64,000 nt of DNA from Acidimicrobiia bacterium (GTDB lineage Bacteria > Actinomycetota > Acidimicrobiia > Spongiisociales > UBA5794), in NCBI GenBank assembly GCA_026985095.1, contig JALSQW010000008.1, positions 124,001 through 188,000 on the forward strand. The letters are read 5' to 3'. The position numbers and the translations under genes were made by a program. The notes beneath the pieces were generated by a model, which ran no database searches, was not told the DNA's origin, and saw only the letters and a list, made by a program, of their open reading frames with translations. This document shows positions 24,564-32,553 of the stretch, piece after piece; positions within the stretch are counted from its first letter, which is position 1; each line of letters begins with the position of its first letter.

Positions 24564-24586
24564 CAGGGGCCGGCCGACCGCCCCTG
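24564..24586 (+). terminator. Hairpin after tnaA (first)
   Basis: A 7-bp stem (24564-24570 with 24580-24586) with a 9-nt loop lies 10 nt after the stop codon. Confidence 0.5.
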
Positions 24587-24615
24587 CCGAGAGCTCCGTG
24601 GCTCGAGCACGCCTC

Positions 24616-24656
24616 GGCCCGTGGGATGGTCCCCGAGCGGGATCCTCCCACGGGCC
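24616..24656 (+). terminator. Hairpin after tnaA (second, 11-bp stem)
   Basis: A perfect 11-bp inverted repeat (24616-24626 with 24646-24656) encloses a 19-nt loop. It lies between tnaA and the next leaderless gene. No T-tract follows. Confidence 0.5.
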
Positions 24657-24691
24657 ACCGTGGCCGTCACGACCCTCCTCCGGCGTGCCAC

Positions 24692-24697
24692 TACCCT
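24692..24697 (+). promoter_or_regulatory. -10 element (TACCCT), leaderless start at 24706
   Basis: TACCCT lies 8 nt before ATG 24706. Confidence 0.5.
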
Positions 24698-24705
24698 TCG
24701 CCTCC

Positions 24706-25284
24706 ATGGCGTTGCTCGACACCTTCAAAGGGAAGGTCCTCGATCTCGGCCGCAGCGAAGCCCGCGCCAAGGCGCGGCCGTTGCTCGTCGAGGACGAGCA
24801 GGTCGACCGATCCGCCGCCGGCCTCGACCGACGGATCCACGAATCGTTCGTCCTGTTCTGGCTCCTCAGCGACCGGGCCCTCTTCCTCGTCGCCGGCGGC
24901 GGGGGAGACGACGTCGCCCTCCGCATCCCCTTCGAGGCACTCGCCGAGGCCTCCTTGGACTTCGACGAGAACGCCACCTTCCTCCCCTGGTACTTCCGGA
25001 TCGCGGTCCTCCCGGACGGTCCGGGCACGATCTCGACGCTGGACGAGGAACCCGACGCGGGGAACCCGCTTGCCGCCCCCCCGGCTCGGACCATCGACCT
25101 CGACGAGCGACGTCGCATCGCCCGCGGCGAGGTCGTCCCGCTCAGCGGCTTCGCCACCGTGCCGAAGAAGTTCCGCACCGCGCTCGGGCGGCGGATGGAA
25201 CTGGCCGGCCGTCCCCTCACCGTCACCGGCGCCGAAGCCGCCGACCGACAGTGGAAACGGACCCGCCGCCGTCGGACCCGATGA
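24706..25284 (+). CDS. Hypothetical protein (192 aa)
   Basis: This soluble protein begins M-A-L-L-D-T-F-K-G-K-V and ends in a strongly basic tail. The middle has a strand-rich stretch (F-V-L-F-W-L-L-S-D-R-A-L-F-L-V) that may form a PH-like barrel, but no family was recognised. It starts a tightly packed three-gene run: it overlaps the thioesterase gene by 4 nt, which in turn overlaps the CPBP protease gene. Confidence 0.7.
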   Translation: MALLDTFKGKVLDLGRSEARAKARPLLVEDEQVDRSAAGLDRRIHESFVLFWLLSDRALFLVAGGGGDDVALRIPFEALAEASLDFDENATFLPWYFRIAVLPDGPGTISTLDEEPDAGNPLAAPPARTIDLDERRRIARGEVVPLSGFATVPKKFRTALGRRMELAGRPLTVTGAEAADRQWKRTRRRRTR

Positions 25285-25994
25285 TCCGCGACCTCCCGTG
25301 GACCACACGGGTCAGGGCCGACGAGTGCGACCCATACGGCCACCTGAACAACGCCGTCTACGTGCACTACGTCATGGATGCGGCCCGCGCCGGCGGTCGG
25401 ACCGGAACGCCGGCGGCCCTCCACATCGAGTACTCGGCCTCGGCGGGTCCGGGCGACCACATCCAGGTCGAACCCGTCGACGACGACGCCGACGCGTCCT
25501 CCTACCGCCTCGCCGTCGGCGACGCGACGGTGGCCACGGCGACGATCTCATGGCGTCCGGCGCCGATCTCGGCCCCCGACGTCCCGGCCGGCGCCTTCAC
25601 GATCGAACGGCCCGTCGAGTGGCGCGACCTCGACCGGGACGGCCGCCTGTCGCCGGGGGCGATCGCCTCCCTCGCCGAAGACGCCGGCATCCAGGTCACC
25701 GCCGCCCATCGGTGGCCGATGTCACGCTGCACCGCAGCGGGCTTCGGCATCGTCCTGCGCAGCCACCGCATCGTGTTCGGCGGTCCCGTGACCATCGAGG
25801 ACACGATCCGGATCGCCACATGGGTCCGCGATCCTCGCCGGTCCATGGCGACCCGCCGCTACGTCCTCACCCGGCACGGCGACCTCGTCGCCGACCTCTC
25901 CAGCCTGTACGTGTGGGTGGACCTCGACTCGGGTCGGCCCATCCGCATCCCCGAGGACTTCCTCGCCGACTTCTCCCCCAACTTCCTGCCGTGA
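25281..25994 (+). CDS. Double-hotdog acyl-ACP/acyl-CoA thioesterase
   Basis: This 237-residue protein has two hotdog halves. The first carries E-C-D-P-Y-G-H-L-N-N-A-V-Y, the typical thioesterase motif with catalytic Asp/His-Asn. The second begins near E-W-R-D-L-D-R-D-G and has R-S-H-R-I-V-F-G-G. The arrangement matches bacterial FatA-like thioesterases. It would free fatty acids from acyl carriers. It is linked by 4-nt overlaps to both neighbours. Confidence 0.85.
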   Translation: MIRDLPWTTRVRADECDPYGHLNNAVYVHYVMDAARAGGRTGTPAALHIEYSASAGPGDHIQVEPVDDDADASSYRLAVGDATVATATISWRPAPISAPDVPAGAFTIERPVEWRDLDRDGRLSPGAIASLAEDAGIQVTAAHRWPMSRCTAAGFGIVLRSHRIVFGGPVTIEDTIRIATWVRDPRRSMATRRYVLTRHGDLVADLSSLYVWVDLDSGRPIRIPEDFLADFSPNFLP

Positions 25995-26773
25995 CCGACG
26001 GGTCCCCCGATCCGTTCGTCGGCGCCAGGGAGGGACTCTGGCGACCATCGTCGTGGTTGACGCCGCCGCCGCACCCCCGGCCCACCCACTGGTGGCACGT
26101 CGCCGCCATCGTCGCCCTCACCGGATACGCCAACGTCGTCGCCAACCAGGCGCTCAGCGACGCCTGGGACATCCCGTTCAACCTGGCGACGCTCGCCGTC
26201 GCCATCGGCATCGCCCGCCGCAGCGAACTGACCTGGCCCGAGATGGGGCTCCGTCGGGACCGGATCCGCCGCGGCCTGGCCGTCGGAGCAGCTGCGATGG
26301 CGCTCGTCGCCATCGGGGTCGTCGTGCTGGCCCTCGTACCAGCGTCGCACGCCTACTTCCGGGACGACCGCGTCATCGGCGTCTCCGCCGGCGCCATCGC
26401 CTTCCAGGTCCTGATCCGGATCCCGCTGGCCACGGCCCTCTACGAGGAGACCCTGTTCCGGGGGGTCCTCTTCGGCATGTTCGCCCGGCACTTCCGGCCG
26501 CTCACCGCGGCGCTCCTGTCGGCATCGCTCTTCGGGTTGTGGCACCTGCTGCCCACCGTCGCCACCTTGCGAACGAACCCGGCCGGCGACGTCGTCTCCG
26601 GCCCGCTGCAACTCGTCGGCGCCCTCGCCGCGGCCGTCGCCGGCACCTTCGTCGCCGGACTGGTGTTCCAATGGCTCCGCCTCCGCGCCTCGTCGATCGT
26701 GGCGCCGACCATGGCCCATATCGCCACCAACGGATTCGCTCTCATCGCCGCGTTCTGGATCGCCAACACCTGA
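25991..26773 (+). CDS. CPBP-family intramembrane glutamic metalloprotease
   Basis: This 260-residue membrane protein has about seven hydrophobic segments. It carries the CAAX/Abi motifs E152-E-T-L-F-R-G, F-G-L-W-H185 and a late A-P-T-M-A-H-x-x-x-N. These are the metal and catalytic residues of Rce1-like proteases. Its GTG start overlaps the thioesterase stop. Bacterial members process peptides or take part in bacteriocin immunity, and the target here is unknown. Confidence 0.87.
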   Translation: MTDGSPDPFVGAREGLWRPSSWLTPPPHPRPTHWWHVAAIVALTGYANVVANQALSDAWDIPFNLATLAVAIGIARRSELTWPEMGLRRDRIRRGLAVGAAAMALVAIGVVVLALVPASHAYFRDDRVIGVSAGAIAFQVLIRIPLATALYEETLFRGVLFGMFARHFRPLTAALLSASLFGLWHLLPTVATLRTNPAGDVVSGPLQLVGALAAAVAGTFVAGLVFQWLRLRASSIVAPTMAHIATNGFALIAAFWIANT

Positions 26774-26784
26774 GACACCTCCGA

Positions 26785-26790
26785 TATCCT
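26785..26790 (+). promoter_or_regulatory. -10 element (TATCCT), leaderless start at 26797
   Basis: TATCCT lies 6 nt before ATG 26797. Confidence 0.5.
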
Positions 26791-26796
26791 TCGACG

Positions 26797-27852
26797 ATGC
26801 GCACCACCGGGACCCTCGCACTCGTCGTGGCAGCCATCGTCGCCGCTTGCACCTCGCCGGTCGCCACGACCACCGTTGGCGCCCCCACCACCACGGTCGC
26901 CGCCCCGCCGCCGGCGACCGGCGGCCTCGACCTGTACGACGTGTCCCCGCTCGTCGACCGGGTCATCGACGGCGTCGTCGCCGTCACCCAAGCCCGGCTC
27001 GTCCGCGACCTCCAAGGCAACCCCACCGAGGTGCCGGCAGGGGCGGGGACCGGGATCGTCATCGACGACGCCGGGCACATCCTGACCAACTTCCACGTCG
27101 TCGCCGGAAGCGATGCCCTGATCGTGACCTCCGCCGACGGCAAGGACCGCGAGGCCGTCATCGTCGGACGCGCCCCGCACCGCGACCTGGCATTGCTGCG
27201 GGTGACCGACACCAGCGGGCTCGAGCCGCTCCCGCTCGGATCGAGCCAGGCGATGGACGTCGGCGATCCCGTCATCGCCATCGGCAACGCCCTCGCCCTG
27301 GATGCGACCACCCCGTCGGTGTCCGCCGGGATCCTGTCGGCCAAGGAACGCACGATCCGCACCGAGAGCACCACCTTGGATCACCTTCTCCAGACCGACG
27401 CGGCCATCAACCCCGGCAACTCGGGAGGCCCGCTCCTCAACGCCGCAGGCGAGGTCATCGGCATCAACACCGCAGTCGCCGGAGGCGCCCAGAACATCGG
27501 CTTCGCGATCGCCATCGACTCGGTCAAACCGACCATCGCCCGGTTCCTCCGCGGCGTCGGCGAACCGTTCCTCGGCGTGTCGATGGTCGACAACAGCCCT
27601 CTCGCCCGCGACCGGTTGGGTCTGGCCATCGACACCGGCGCCCTGATCGTCGAGGTCGTCCCCAACTCGCCGGCGGCGGCGGCGGGGATCCGCCAGTACG
27701 ACGTCATCGTCGCCATCGACGGCACCCCGGTGTCCACCGCCCAGGACGTCATCGATCTCCTCGGGACGAAGGATCCCGGCGACACCGTCGCGCTACAGCT
27801 CCGGCGCGGAACCGACACGGTCGCCATCGACGTCACCCTCACCGAACGCTGA
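26797..27852 (+). CDS. HtrA/DegP-type serine protease with PDZ domain, lipoprotein
   Basis: This 351-residue protein starts with a lipoprotein signal peptide (lipobox I-V-A-A-C, Cys about 18) and a Thr/Pro-rich linker. A trypsin-like domain follows with the triad H100 (T-N-F-H-V), D130 (H-R-D-L-A) and S209 (G-N-S-G-G-P). A single PDZ domain is at the C-terminus. It would be a lipid-anchored extracytoplasmic quality-control protease. Most actinobacterial HtrA proteins are held by a transmembrane helix, so a lipid anchor is a variant. Confidence 0.92.
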   Translation: MRTTGTLALVVAAIVAACTSPVATTTVGAPTTTVAAPPPATGGLDLYDVSPLVDRVIDGVVAVTQARLVRDLQGNPTEVPAGAGTGIVIDDAGHILTNFHVVAGSDALIVTSADGKDREAVIVGRAPHRDLALLRVTDTSGLEPLPLGSSQAMDVGDPVIAIGNALALDATTPSVSAGILSAKERTIRTESTTLDHLLQTDAAINPGNSGGPLLNAAGEVIGINTAVAGGAQNIGFAIAIDSVKPTIARFLRGVGEPFLGVSMVDNSPLARDRLGLAIDTGALIVEVVPNSPAAAAGIRQYDVIVAIDGTPVSTAQDVIDLLGTKDPGDTVALQLRRGTDTVAIDVTLTER

Positions 27853-27933
27853 GTCCCTTGACGTGGGATCCTCCCGCTGCCAGGCTGCAGGGCGTCACGG
27901 GGCACCTCCCGGACCTCGAACGAAGGAGGAACG

Positions 27934-27999
27934 ATGTTCGATATGACCCATACGGTCTCGGCACCGACCCTCCTCGGCACCGTCCCCCGGTTCCACTGA
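27934..27999 (+). CDS. Possible 21-aa leader peptide upstream of ABC exporter
   Basis: ATG 27934 is preceded by a strong Shine-Dalgarno (AAGGAGGA, 27923-27930) and opens a 21-codon frame beginning M-F-D-M-T-H-T-V-S-A-P and ending P-R-F-H. The stop is 3 nt before a perfect hairpin. Such an arrangement is typical of translation-dependent attenuation of antibiotic or metabolite exporters. The peptide has no recognised family. Confidence 0.4.
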   Translation: MFDMTHTVSAPTLLGTVPRFH

Positions 28000-28002
28000 A
28001 CC

Positions 28003-28021
28003 GACGGCCCTGAGGGCCGTC
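28003..28021 (+). terminator. Attenuator-like hairpin after the leader peptide
   Basis: A perfect 8-bp stem (28003-28010 with 28014-28021) has a TGA loop, just downstream of the leader ORF stop. No U-tract is seen, so it could be a terminator of the U-less type or only a structural element. Confidence 0.45.
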
Positions 28022-28094
28022 TCCGCCGCAGTCCGTCTCCGCGCCGGGACCCGCGCGTCCCGCGGACACGTCGCTGCCTGCATGAGGACCTCCG

Positions 28095-29846
28095 ATGATC
28101 CCCGTCCGTTCGTATCTCAGACTGCTCGCCCGACACCTCCGGCATCAACGGGGCCGCGTGGGAGGCCTCGCCGCGCTCCTGACCGCCGCCATCGCCCTCC
28201 AGCTCATCGGGCCGCAGCTCATCAAGACCTTCATCGACCGCGCCATCGCCGGCCGGCCCGCCGCGGCGTTGATCCCCATCGCGGCGGTCCTCATGGTGCT
28301 CGCCGTCGTCCAGCAGGCGATCGCCGTGTGGGCAGCGTATCTCGCCGAGACGGTCGGGTGGACGGCGACCAACCGGCTCCGTTCCGAGCTGACCGCCCAC
28401 GTGCTCTCGCTCGACTTGGGGTTCCACAAGCGCCACACGTCCGGCGAGCTCATCGAACGCATCGACGGGGACGTCAACGCGCTGTCGAACTTCTTCTCGG
28501 CGATGATGATCAAGGTCGTCGGGAACGGTGCGCTGGTGCTCGGGATCATCGTGCTGCTGTGGATCGAGAGCTGGCCCGTCGGGGCCGGTGTCCTCGCCTT
28601 CACCGCCGCCACCGGCCTCGTCATGGGGCGCCTGCATCTGATCGCCGTGCCTTGGTGGAAGCAGGTCCGGGCGTCGTCGGCCGAGTTCTTCGGCAGCGTG
28701 GGTGAGCAGGTCGAAGGCACCGAAGACCTCGAAGGCAACGGCGCCGCCGACTTCATGCTCGGTCGGTTCGCCGCCATCCTGCGCCGCTGGCTCCCCGAGA
28801 CGGTCCGAGGATGGTCGGGATGGGCGATGCTGTGGAGCGCCAGCGTGGTCCTCTACGTGGCCTCGCTCGTTCTCGTCTTCGTGCTCGGCTGGTGGCTGTT
28901 CGGGATCGGGACCCTCGGCCTCGGCTCGGTCTACCTCGTCCTGCAGTACGTGCAGATGAGCCATCAGCCCGTGGAGGAGATCCGGGAGCAGCTCGTCGAT
29001 CTCCAGAAGGCCGGAGCGTCGATCGACCGGGTCGCCGGCATCCTCGCCACCCGAACCGACCTCCGGGCGACCGGGGCCCGATGCCTCGACGACGGTCCCC
29101 TGGCGGTGGAGTTCGAGGACGTCACCTTCTCGTACGACGACGACGCCGGAGACGACATCACGCTCCACGAAGTGTCGTTCGCCGTCGAACCCGGACGGGT
29201 CCTCGGCCTCCTCGGTCGCACCGGCAGCGGGAAGTCGACCATCGCCCGCCTCGTCACTCGACTGTACGAACCCCAGGCCGGCCACGTCCGCCTCGGAGGC
29301 GTCCCCACGTGGGACGTCGACCCCGAGGTGCTGCGCCGCCGCGTCGGGATGGTCACCCAGGACGTGCAGATCTTCCGCGCCACGGTGCGAGACAACCTGA
29401 CGTTCTTCGATCCGACGATCTCCGACGACCATCTCGTCGAAGCGATCGGCCGTCTCGAGCTGGATGCGTGGCTATCGAGCCTGCCCGACGGGCTCGACAC
29501 CGTCCTAGAGTCGGGATCGGGCGGCCTGTCCGCCGGACAGGCCCAGCTCCTGGCCTTCACCCGCATCTTCCTCCGCGACCCGGGAGTCGTCGTCCTCGAC
29601 GAAGCCTCGTCCCGCCTCGACCCGGCCACCGAAGGCCTCATCGAGCGCGCCGTGGACCACCTCCTCGCCGACCGCACCGGGATCATCATCGCCCACCGCC
29701 TGTCGACCGTCCAACGAGCCGACGACATCCTCATCCTCGACGCCGGGAAGGTCGTCGAGTTCGGCCCCCGCACCGAGCTCGCCGCCGATCGGACCTCGCG
29801 GCTGTCGCGTCTCCTCGCGGCCGGCATGGAGGAGGTGCTCCGATGA
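28095..29846 (+). CDS. ABC exporter half-transporter, catalytic subunit
   Basis: This 583-residue protein has six membrane helices followed by an ATPase domain. Walker A is G-R-T-G-S-G-K-S-T (374-382), the signature is divergent L-S-A-G-Q (478-482), Walker B is V-V-V-L-D-E503, and the H-loop histidine is H534. It retains the catalytic Glu and His, but its signature is altered. The next gene overlaps by 4 nt and encodes the complementary half. Together they form a type IV heterodimeric exporter, probably for a drug or lipid-like molecule. Confidence 0.93.
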   Translation: MIPVRSYLRLLARHLRHQRGRVGGLAALLTAAIALQLIGPQLIKTFIDRAIAGRPAAALIPIAAVLMVLAVVQQAIAVWAAYLAETVGWTATNRLRSELTAHVLSLDLGFHKRHTSGELIERIDGDVNALSNFFSAMMIKVVGNGALVLGIIVLLWIESWPVGAGVLAFTAATGLVMGRLHLIAVPWWKQVRASSAEFFGSVGEQVEGTEDLEGNGAADFMLGRFAAILRRWLPETVRGWSGWAMLWSASVVLYVASLVLVFVLGWWLFGIGTLGLGSVYLVLQYVQMSHQPVEEIREQLVDLQKAGASIDRVAGILATRTDLRATGARCLDDGPLAVEFEDVTFSYDDDAGDDITLHEVSFAVEPGRVLGLLGRTGSGKSTIARLVTRLYEPQAGHVRLGGVPTWDVDPEVLRRRVGMVTQDVQIFRATVRDNLTFFDPTISDDHLVEAIGRLELDAWLSSLPDGLDTVLESGSGGLSAGQAQLLAFTRIFLRDPGVVVLDEASSRLDPATEGLIERAVDHLLADRTGIIIAHRLSTVQRADDILILDAGKVVEFGPRTELAADRTSRLSRLLAAGMEEVLR

Positions 29847-31636
29847 CCGACCACCGACCGATCCGCCCGCTGCGCATCATCGTGGAGCTGATCCGACAGC
29901 AGCCCCGCCGGTACGGCGCCAGCCTGGCGCTGTGGGTCACCATCTGGACCATGCCGATCCTGGTCGGCGTCGTGGTGGCTCGCTACTTCGACGCCCTGAC
30001 CGGCTCACGGGCGACCACCGAGCTCACCGTCGTCGTCGCCGCGATCGTCGCCTACGCCCTCGCCAGGGTGTCGGTCATCTGGTCCGCCATGCGGCTCCAT
30101 GCCAACGTCCTGTTCCGGGCCGGAGCGGGGATCCGGCGGCGCATGATGCGCTGGATCTACCGGCTCCCGGGCGCGCGACCCGTCGCGGAGTCCGGAGGAG
30201 AGGTCGTCAGCCGGTTCCGCGACGACGTCGACCACATCGTCGAGGCGTTCGACTTCACCGTCGATCTCGTCGGCGCCGCCGTCTCGGGGATCGCCGCCCT
30301 CGTCGTCTTGTGGCGGATCGATACCACCATGACCCTCGTGGTGGTGGCCCCCGCTGCGGCCGTGATCGTCATCGCCAGCCGGACGGGCACGCTCGTCCGC
30401 CGCTACCGCAAGGCGGCCAGGGACGCCACCGAGGCCATCACCGGCTTCCTGGGTGAGACGCTCGGATCGGTCCAGGCGATCAAGGTCGCCGGGGTGGAGG
30501 ACCAGATGCTCCGACGCTTCGACGCGCTCAACGAGACCCGCAAACGCATGATGGTGAGGGACCGGACCCTCACCGAGGGTCTCCACGCGGTGTTCCGCAA
30601 CACCGTCAGCCTCGGTACCGGGTTGATCCTCATCCTCGCCGCCGGCACCCTGGCGACGCCGGATGGACTCACCGTCGGCGAGTTCAGTCTGTTCGTGTTC
30701 CTCCTCACACGGATCACCGACTCGGCCTACTTCACCGGGCGCTACATCGCCCAGTTGAAGCAGGCCGGCGTGTCGATGGAACGGAGCGTCGACCTCCTGC
30801 CCGGGGCGCGGTGGCAGGATCTGATGGGGGCGCCCATCGAAGCCCTCGAAGATCCGGACCCTCCGGTCGTGCCCCGTCGCGACGCTCCCGAGCTGACCCG
30901 CCTGGAGGTGCGGGGCCTGTCGTACCGGTATCCGGGAGCGGCGGCACGGATCGAAGGGATCGACCTGGAGATCCGCTCCGGCGAGTTCGTCGTCGTCACC
31001 GGTCGGGTCGGCTCGGGCAAGACGACGTTGCTGCGCGCGCTGCTCGGCCTGCTTCCGGCCGATGCCGGGACGATCACCTGGAACGGGGAACCGGTCGACG
31101 ACCCCGCGACGTTCATGGTGCCGCCCCGCACCGCCTACACACCCCAGGTGCCGCGTCTGTTCTCGATGACGCTGCGCGACAACCTCCTGCTCGGCGAGCG
31201 CCGAACCGACACCGAGGTCCGCAGCGCCATCGCCGACGCCGTCCTCGAACGCGACGTGGCCGACATGCCCGACGGTCTCGACACGATGGTCGGCCCGCGA
31301 GGTGTCCGCCTGTCGGGAGGCCAGATCCAACGCGCCGCAGCCGCCCGGATGTTCCTCCGCCGCCCCCAGCTCCTCGTGTTCGACGACCTGTCCAGCGCCC
31401 TCGACGTCGAGACCGAAGCCGCCCTGTGGGACCGCCTGTTCACCGACGGATCGAACGCCACCGCCCTCGTCGTCTCCAATCGGAGAGCCGCCCTGGAGCG
31501 GGCCGACCGGGTCGTGGTGCTCGTCGAGGGCCAGGTCGTCGCCACCGGGACCGCCGCCGAGCTCCGGAACCACCCGGAGTTCCGCCGCCTCTGGGACGGC
31601 ACCGCGGCGACCCGACGGCCGCCTACTCCCGGGTGA
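29843..31636 (+). CDS. ABC exporter half-transporter, degenerate-ATPase subunit
   Basis: This 597-residue protein has an N-terminal six-helix domain. Its ATPase has Walker A G-R-V-G-S-G-K-T-T (387-395) and a canonical signature L-S-G-G-Q (490-494). Walker B ends in D-D515 instead of D-E, and Asn546 replaces the H-loop His (V-S-N-R). Its own Walker site is therefore non-hydrolytic, while its intact signature completes the active site of the partner. This is the TM287/288-type division of labour. Confidence 0.93.
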   Translation: MTDHRPIRPLRIIVELIRQQPRRYGASLALWVTIWTMPILVGVVVARYFDALTGSRATTELTVVVAAIVAYALARVSVIWSAMRLHANVLFRAGAGIRRRMMRWIYRLPGARPVAESGGEVVSRFRDDVDHIVEAFDFTVDLVGAAVSGIAALVVLWRIDTTMTLVVVAPAAAVIVIASRTGTLVRRYRKAARDATEAITGFLGETLGSVQAIKVAGVEDQMLRRFDALNETRKRMMVRDRTLTEGLHAVFRNTVSLGTGLILILAAGTLATPDGLTVGEFSLFVFLLTRITDSAYFTGRYIAQLKQAGVSMERSVDLLPGARWQDLMGAPIEALEDPDPPVVPRRDAPELTRLEVRGLSYRYPGAAARIEGIDLEIRSGEFVVVTGRVGSGKTTLLRALLGLLPADAGTITWNGEPVDDPATFMVPPRTAYTPQVPRLFSMTLRDNLLLGERRTDTEVRSAIADAVLERDVADMPDGLDTMVGPRGVRLSGGQIQRAAAARMFLRRPQLLVFDDLSSALDVETEAALWDRLFTDGSNATALVVSNRRAALERADRVVVLVEGQVVATGTAAELRNHPEFRRLWDGTAATRRPPTPG

Positions 31637-32195
31637 TCGAGACGAGCTCGATCTCGAACGTCAGCGCCTGCCCGGCGAGGGGATGGTTGGCGTCGAGGAC
31701 CACGGTGTCGTCCTTCACCTCGAGGACCACCGCAGGCTGCCCGTTGGAGAGCGTCACCCGATCTCCGACCGCAACGTCGCCCTGAGACGGCGCATACGGG
31801 ACCTCGATGATCAGCTCGTCCGACGGCTGACCGTATGCGTCTTCGGGCTCGATGCGTACCGTCGTCACCTCACCGACCTTCATCCCGCGCACGGCGTCGT
31901 CGAACCCGCCGATCACCTGACCGGCGCCGACGACGAACGACAGCGGCTGGCCTCGATCCCGAGACGAGTCGAACTGCGAACCGTCGTCCAGCGTCCCGAC
32001 ATAGTGGACCTCGACGAGATCTCCGTCCTGGGCCACACGGCCTCCTTGCTGGGTCGACGACGCGGCAGCGGTCGACGTCGTGGCGTCGCCGCCGGAAACG
32101 GTCGTCGGGGCCGAGTCGGCACCCGACGAGCAGGCGGCCAGGACCAGCCCGGCGGCGGCGACGATGGTGAGGGATCGAGAGAGAGGGCTTTTCAT
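31623..32195 (-). CDS. FKBP-type peptidyl-prolyl isomerase, SlyD-like, lipoprotein
   Basis: This 190-residue protein has a lipoprotein signal peptide (V-L-A-A-C22) and a Ser/Thr-rich linker. An FKBP domain follows (V-E-V-H-Y-V-G-T-L-D-D-G-S-x-F-D-S-S). An insert ending D-x-N-H-P-L-A-G-Q-A-L-T-F-E is the SlyD/insert-in-flap hallmark. SlyD itself is cytoplasmic; this version is exported and lipid-anchored. GGAG precedes the ATG. Its 3' end overlaps the exporter gene by 14 nt. It likely assists folding of secreted proteins. Confidence 0.9.
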   Translation of the reverse strand: MKSPLSRSLTIVAAAGLVLAACSSGADSAPTTVSGGDATTSTAAASSTQQGGRVAQDGDLVEVHYVGTLDDGSQFDSSRDRGQPLSFVVGAGQVIGGFDDAVRGMKVGEVTTVRIEPEDAYGQPSDELIIEVPYAPSQGDVAVGDRVTLSNGQPAVVLEVKDDTVVLDANHPLAGQALTFEIELVSITRE

Positions 32196-32223
32196 GGGTG
32201 CTCCGCGGTCGACGTTGGTTAGG

Positions 32224-32244
32224 GGAGGGTACGACCTACCCTCC
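32224..32244. repeat. Inverted repeat between divergent genes
   Basis: A perfect 8-bp inverted repeat (32224-32231 with 32237-32244, 5-nt spacer) lies between the FKBP gene and the small downstream gene. Each arm contains a TACCCT-like -10 hexamer for one direction. It may be a shared operator or bidirectional promoter. Confidence 0.5.
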
Positions 32245-32264
32245 GATACGAACGAACCATCGGG

Positions 32265-32498
32265 ATGGAGAACCGACCCATGAGCGTTGGAACCGATATG
32301 GAACGGAACACCGAAACCGTCGACACCGCAGTGCCGGCCGCCGAGGCCGTGGCGTTCATCGACGCCTGGCTCGAGGAGCATGGCTGGGTCCTCGACGCTC
32401 GCGCGATCGACTTCGCCTTGGACCTGCGTCACCTGCTGTCGGGATCCCGTTCCGAGACCGATCGGGACGAGACCCGCCAGGTTCCCGAGCCCGTCTGA
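32265..32498 (+). CDS. Small hypothetical protein (77 aa)
   Basis: The frame encodes a mostly helical acidic protein with a central A-V-A-F-I-D-A-W-L-E-E-H-G-W-V-L segment and a D-F-A-L-D-L-R motif. Alternative in-frame ATGs at 32280 and 32298 would shorten it. It has no membrane segment and no recognised family. It lies between the bidirectional inverted repeat and the acyl-CoA dehydrogenase gene. Confidence 0.6.
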   Translation: MENRPMSVGTDMERNTETVDTAVPAAEAVAFIDAWLEEHGWVLDARAIDFALDLRHLLSGSRSETDRDETRQVPEPV

Positions 32499-32541
32499 CC
32501 TCCACGCCGCGTCCGGCGACTCCACCCGCCGTCGACGGCGA

Positions 32542-32547
32542 TAAGCT
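32542..32547 (+). promoter_or_regulatory. -10 element (TAAGCT), leaderless start at 32554
   Basis: TAAGCT lies 6 nt before ATG 32554. Confidence 0.5.
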
Positions 32548-32553
32548 CGGGGC

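Larger units (their letters stand above)
27853..28094 (+). other. Leader region of the heterodimeric ABC exporter
   Basis: This 242-nt gap contains a weak hairpin near 27863-27877 that may end the htrA message, a 21-codon ORF with a strong Shine-Dalgarno, and a perfect 8-bp hairpin. About 70 nt follow before the exporter start. See the separate entries. Confidence 0.5.

Noticed and set aside
27381-29432. Minus-strand open frame (683 codons) across htrA and the first exporter gene
   Set aside because: It spans a promoter/leader region and two well-supported genes on the other strand; composition is typical of antisense frames.
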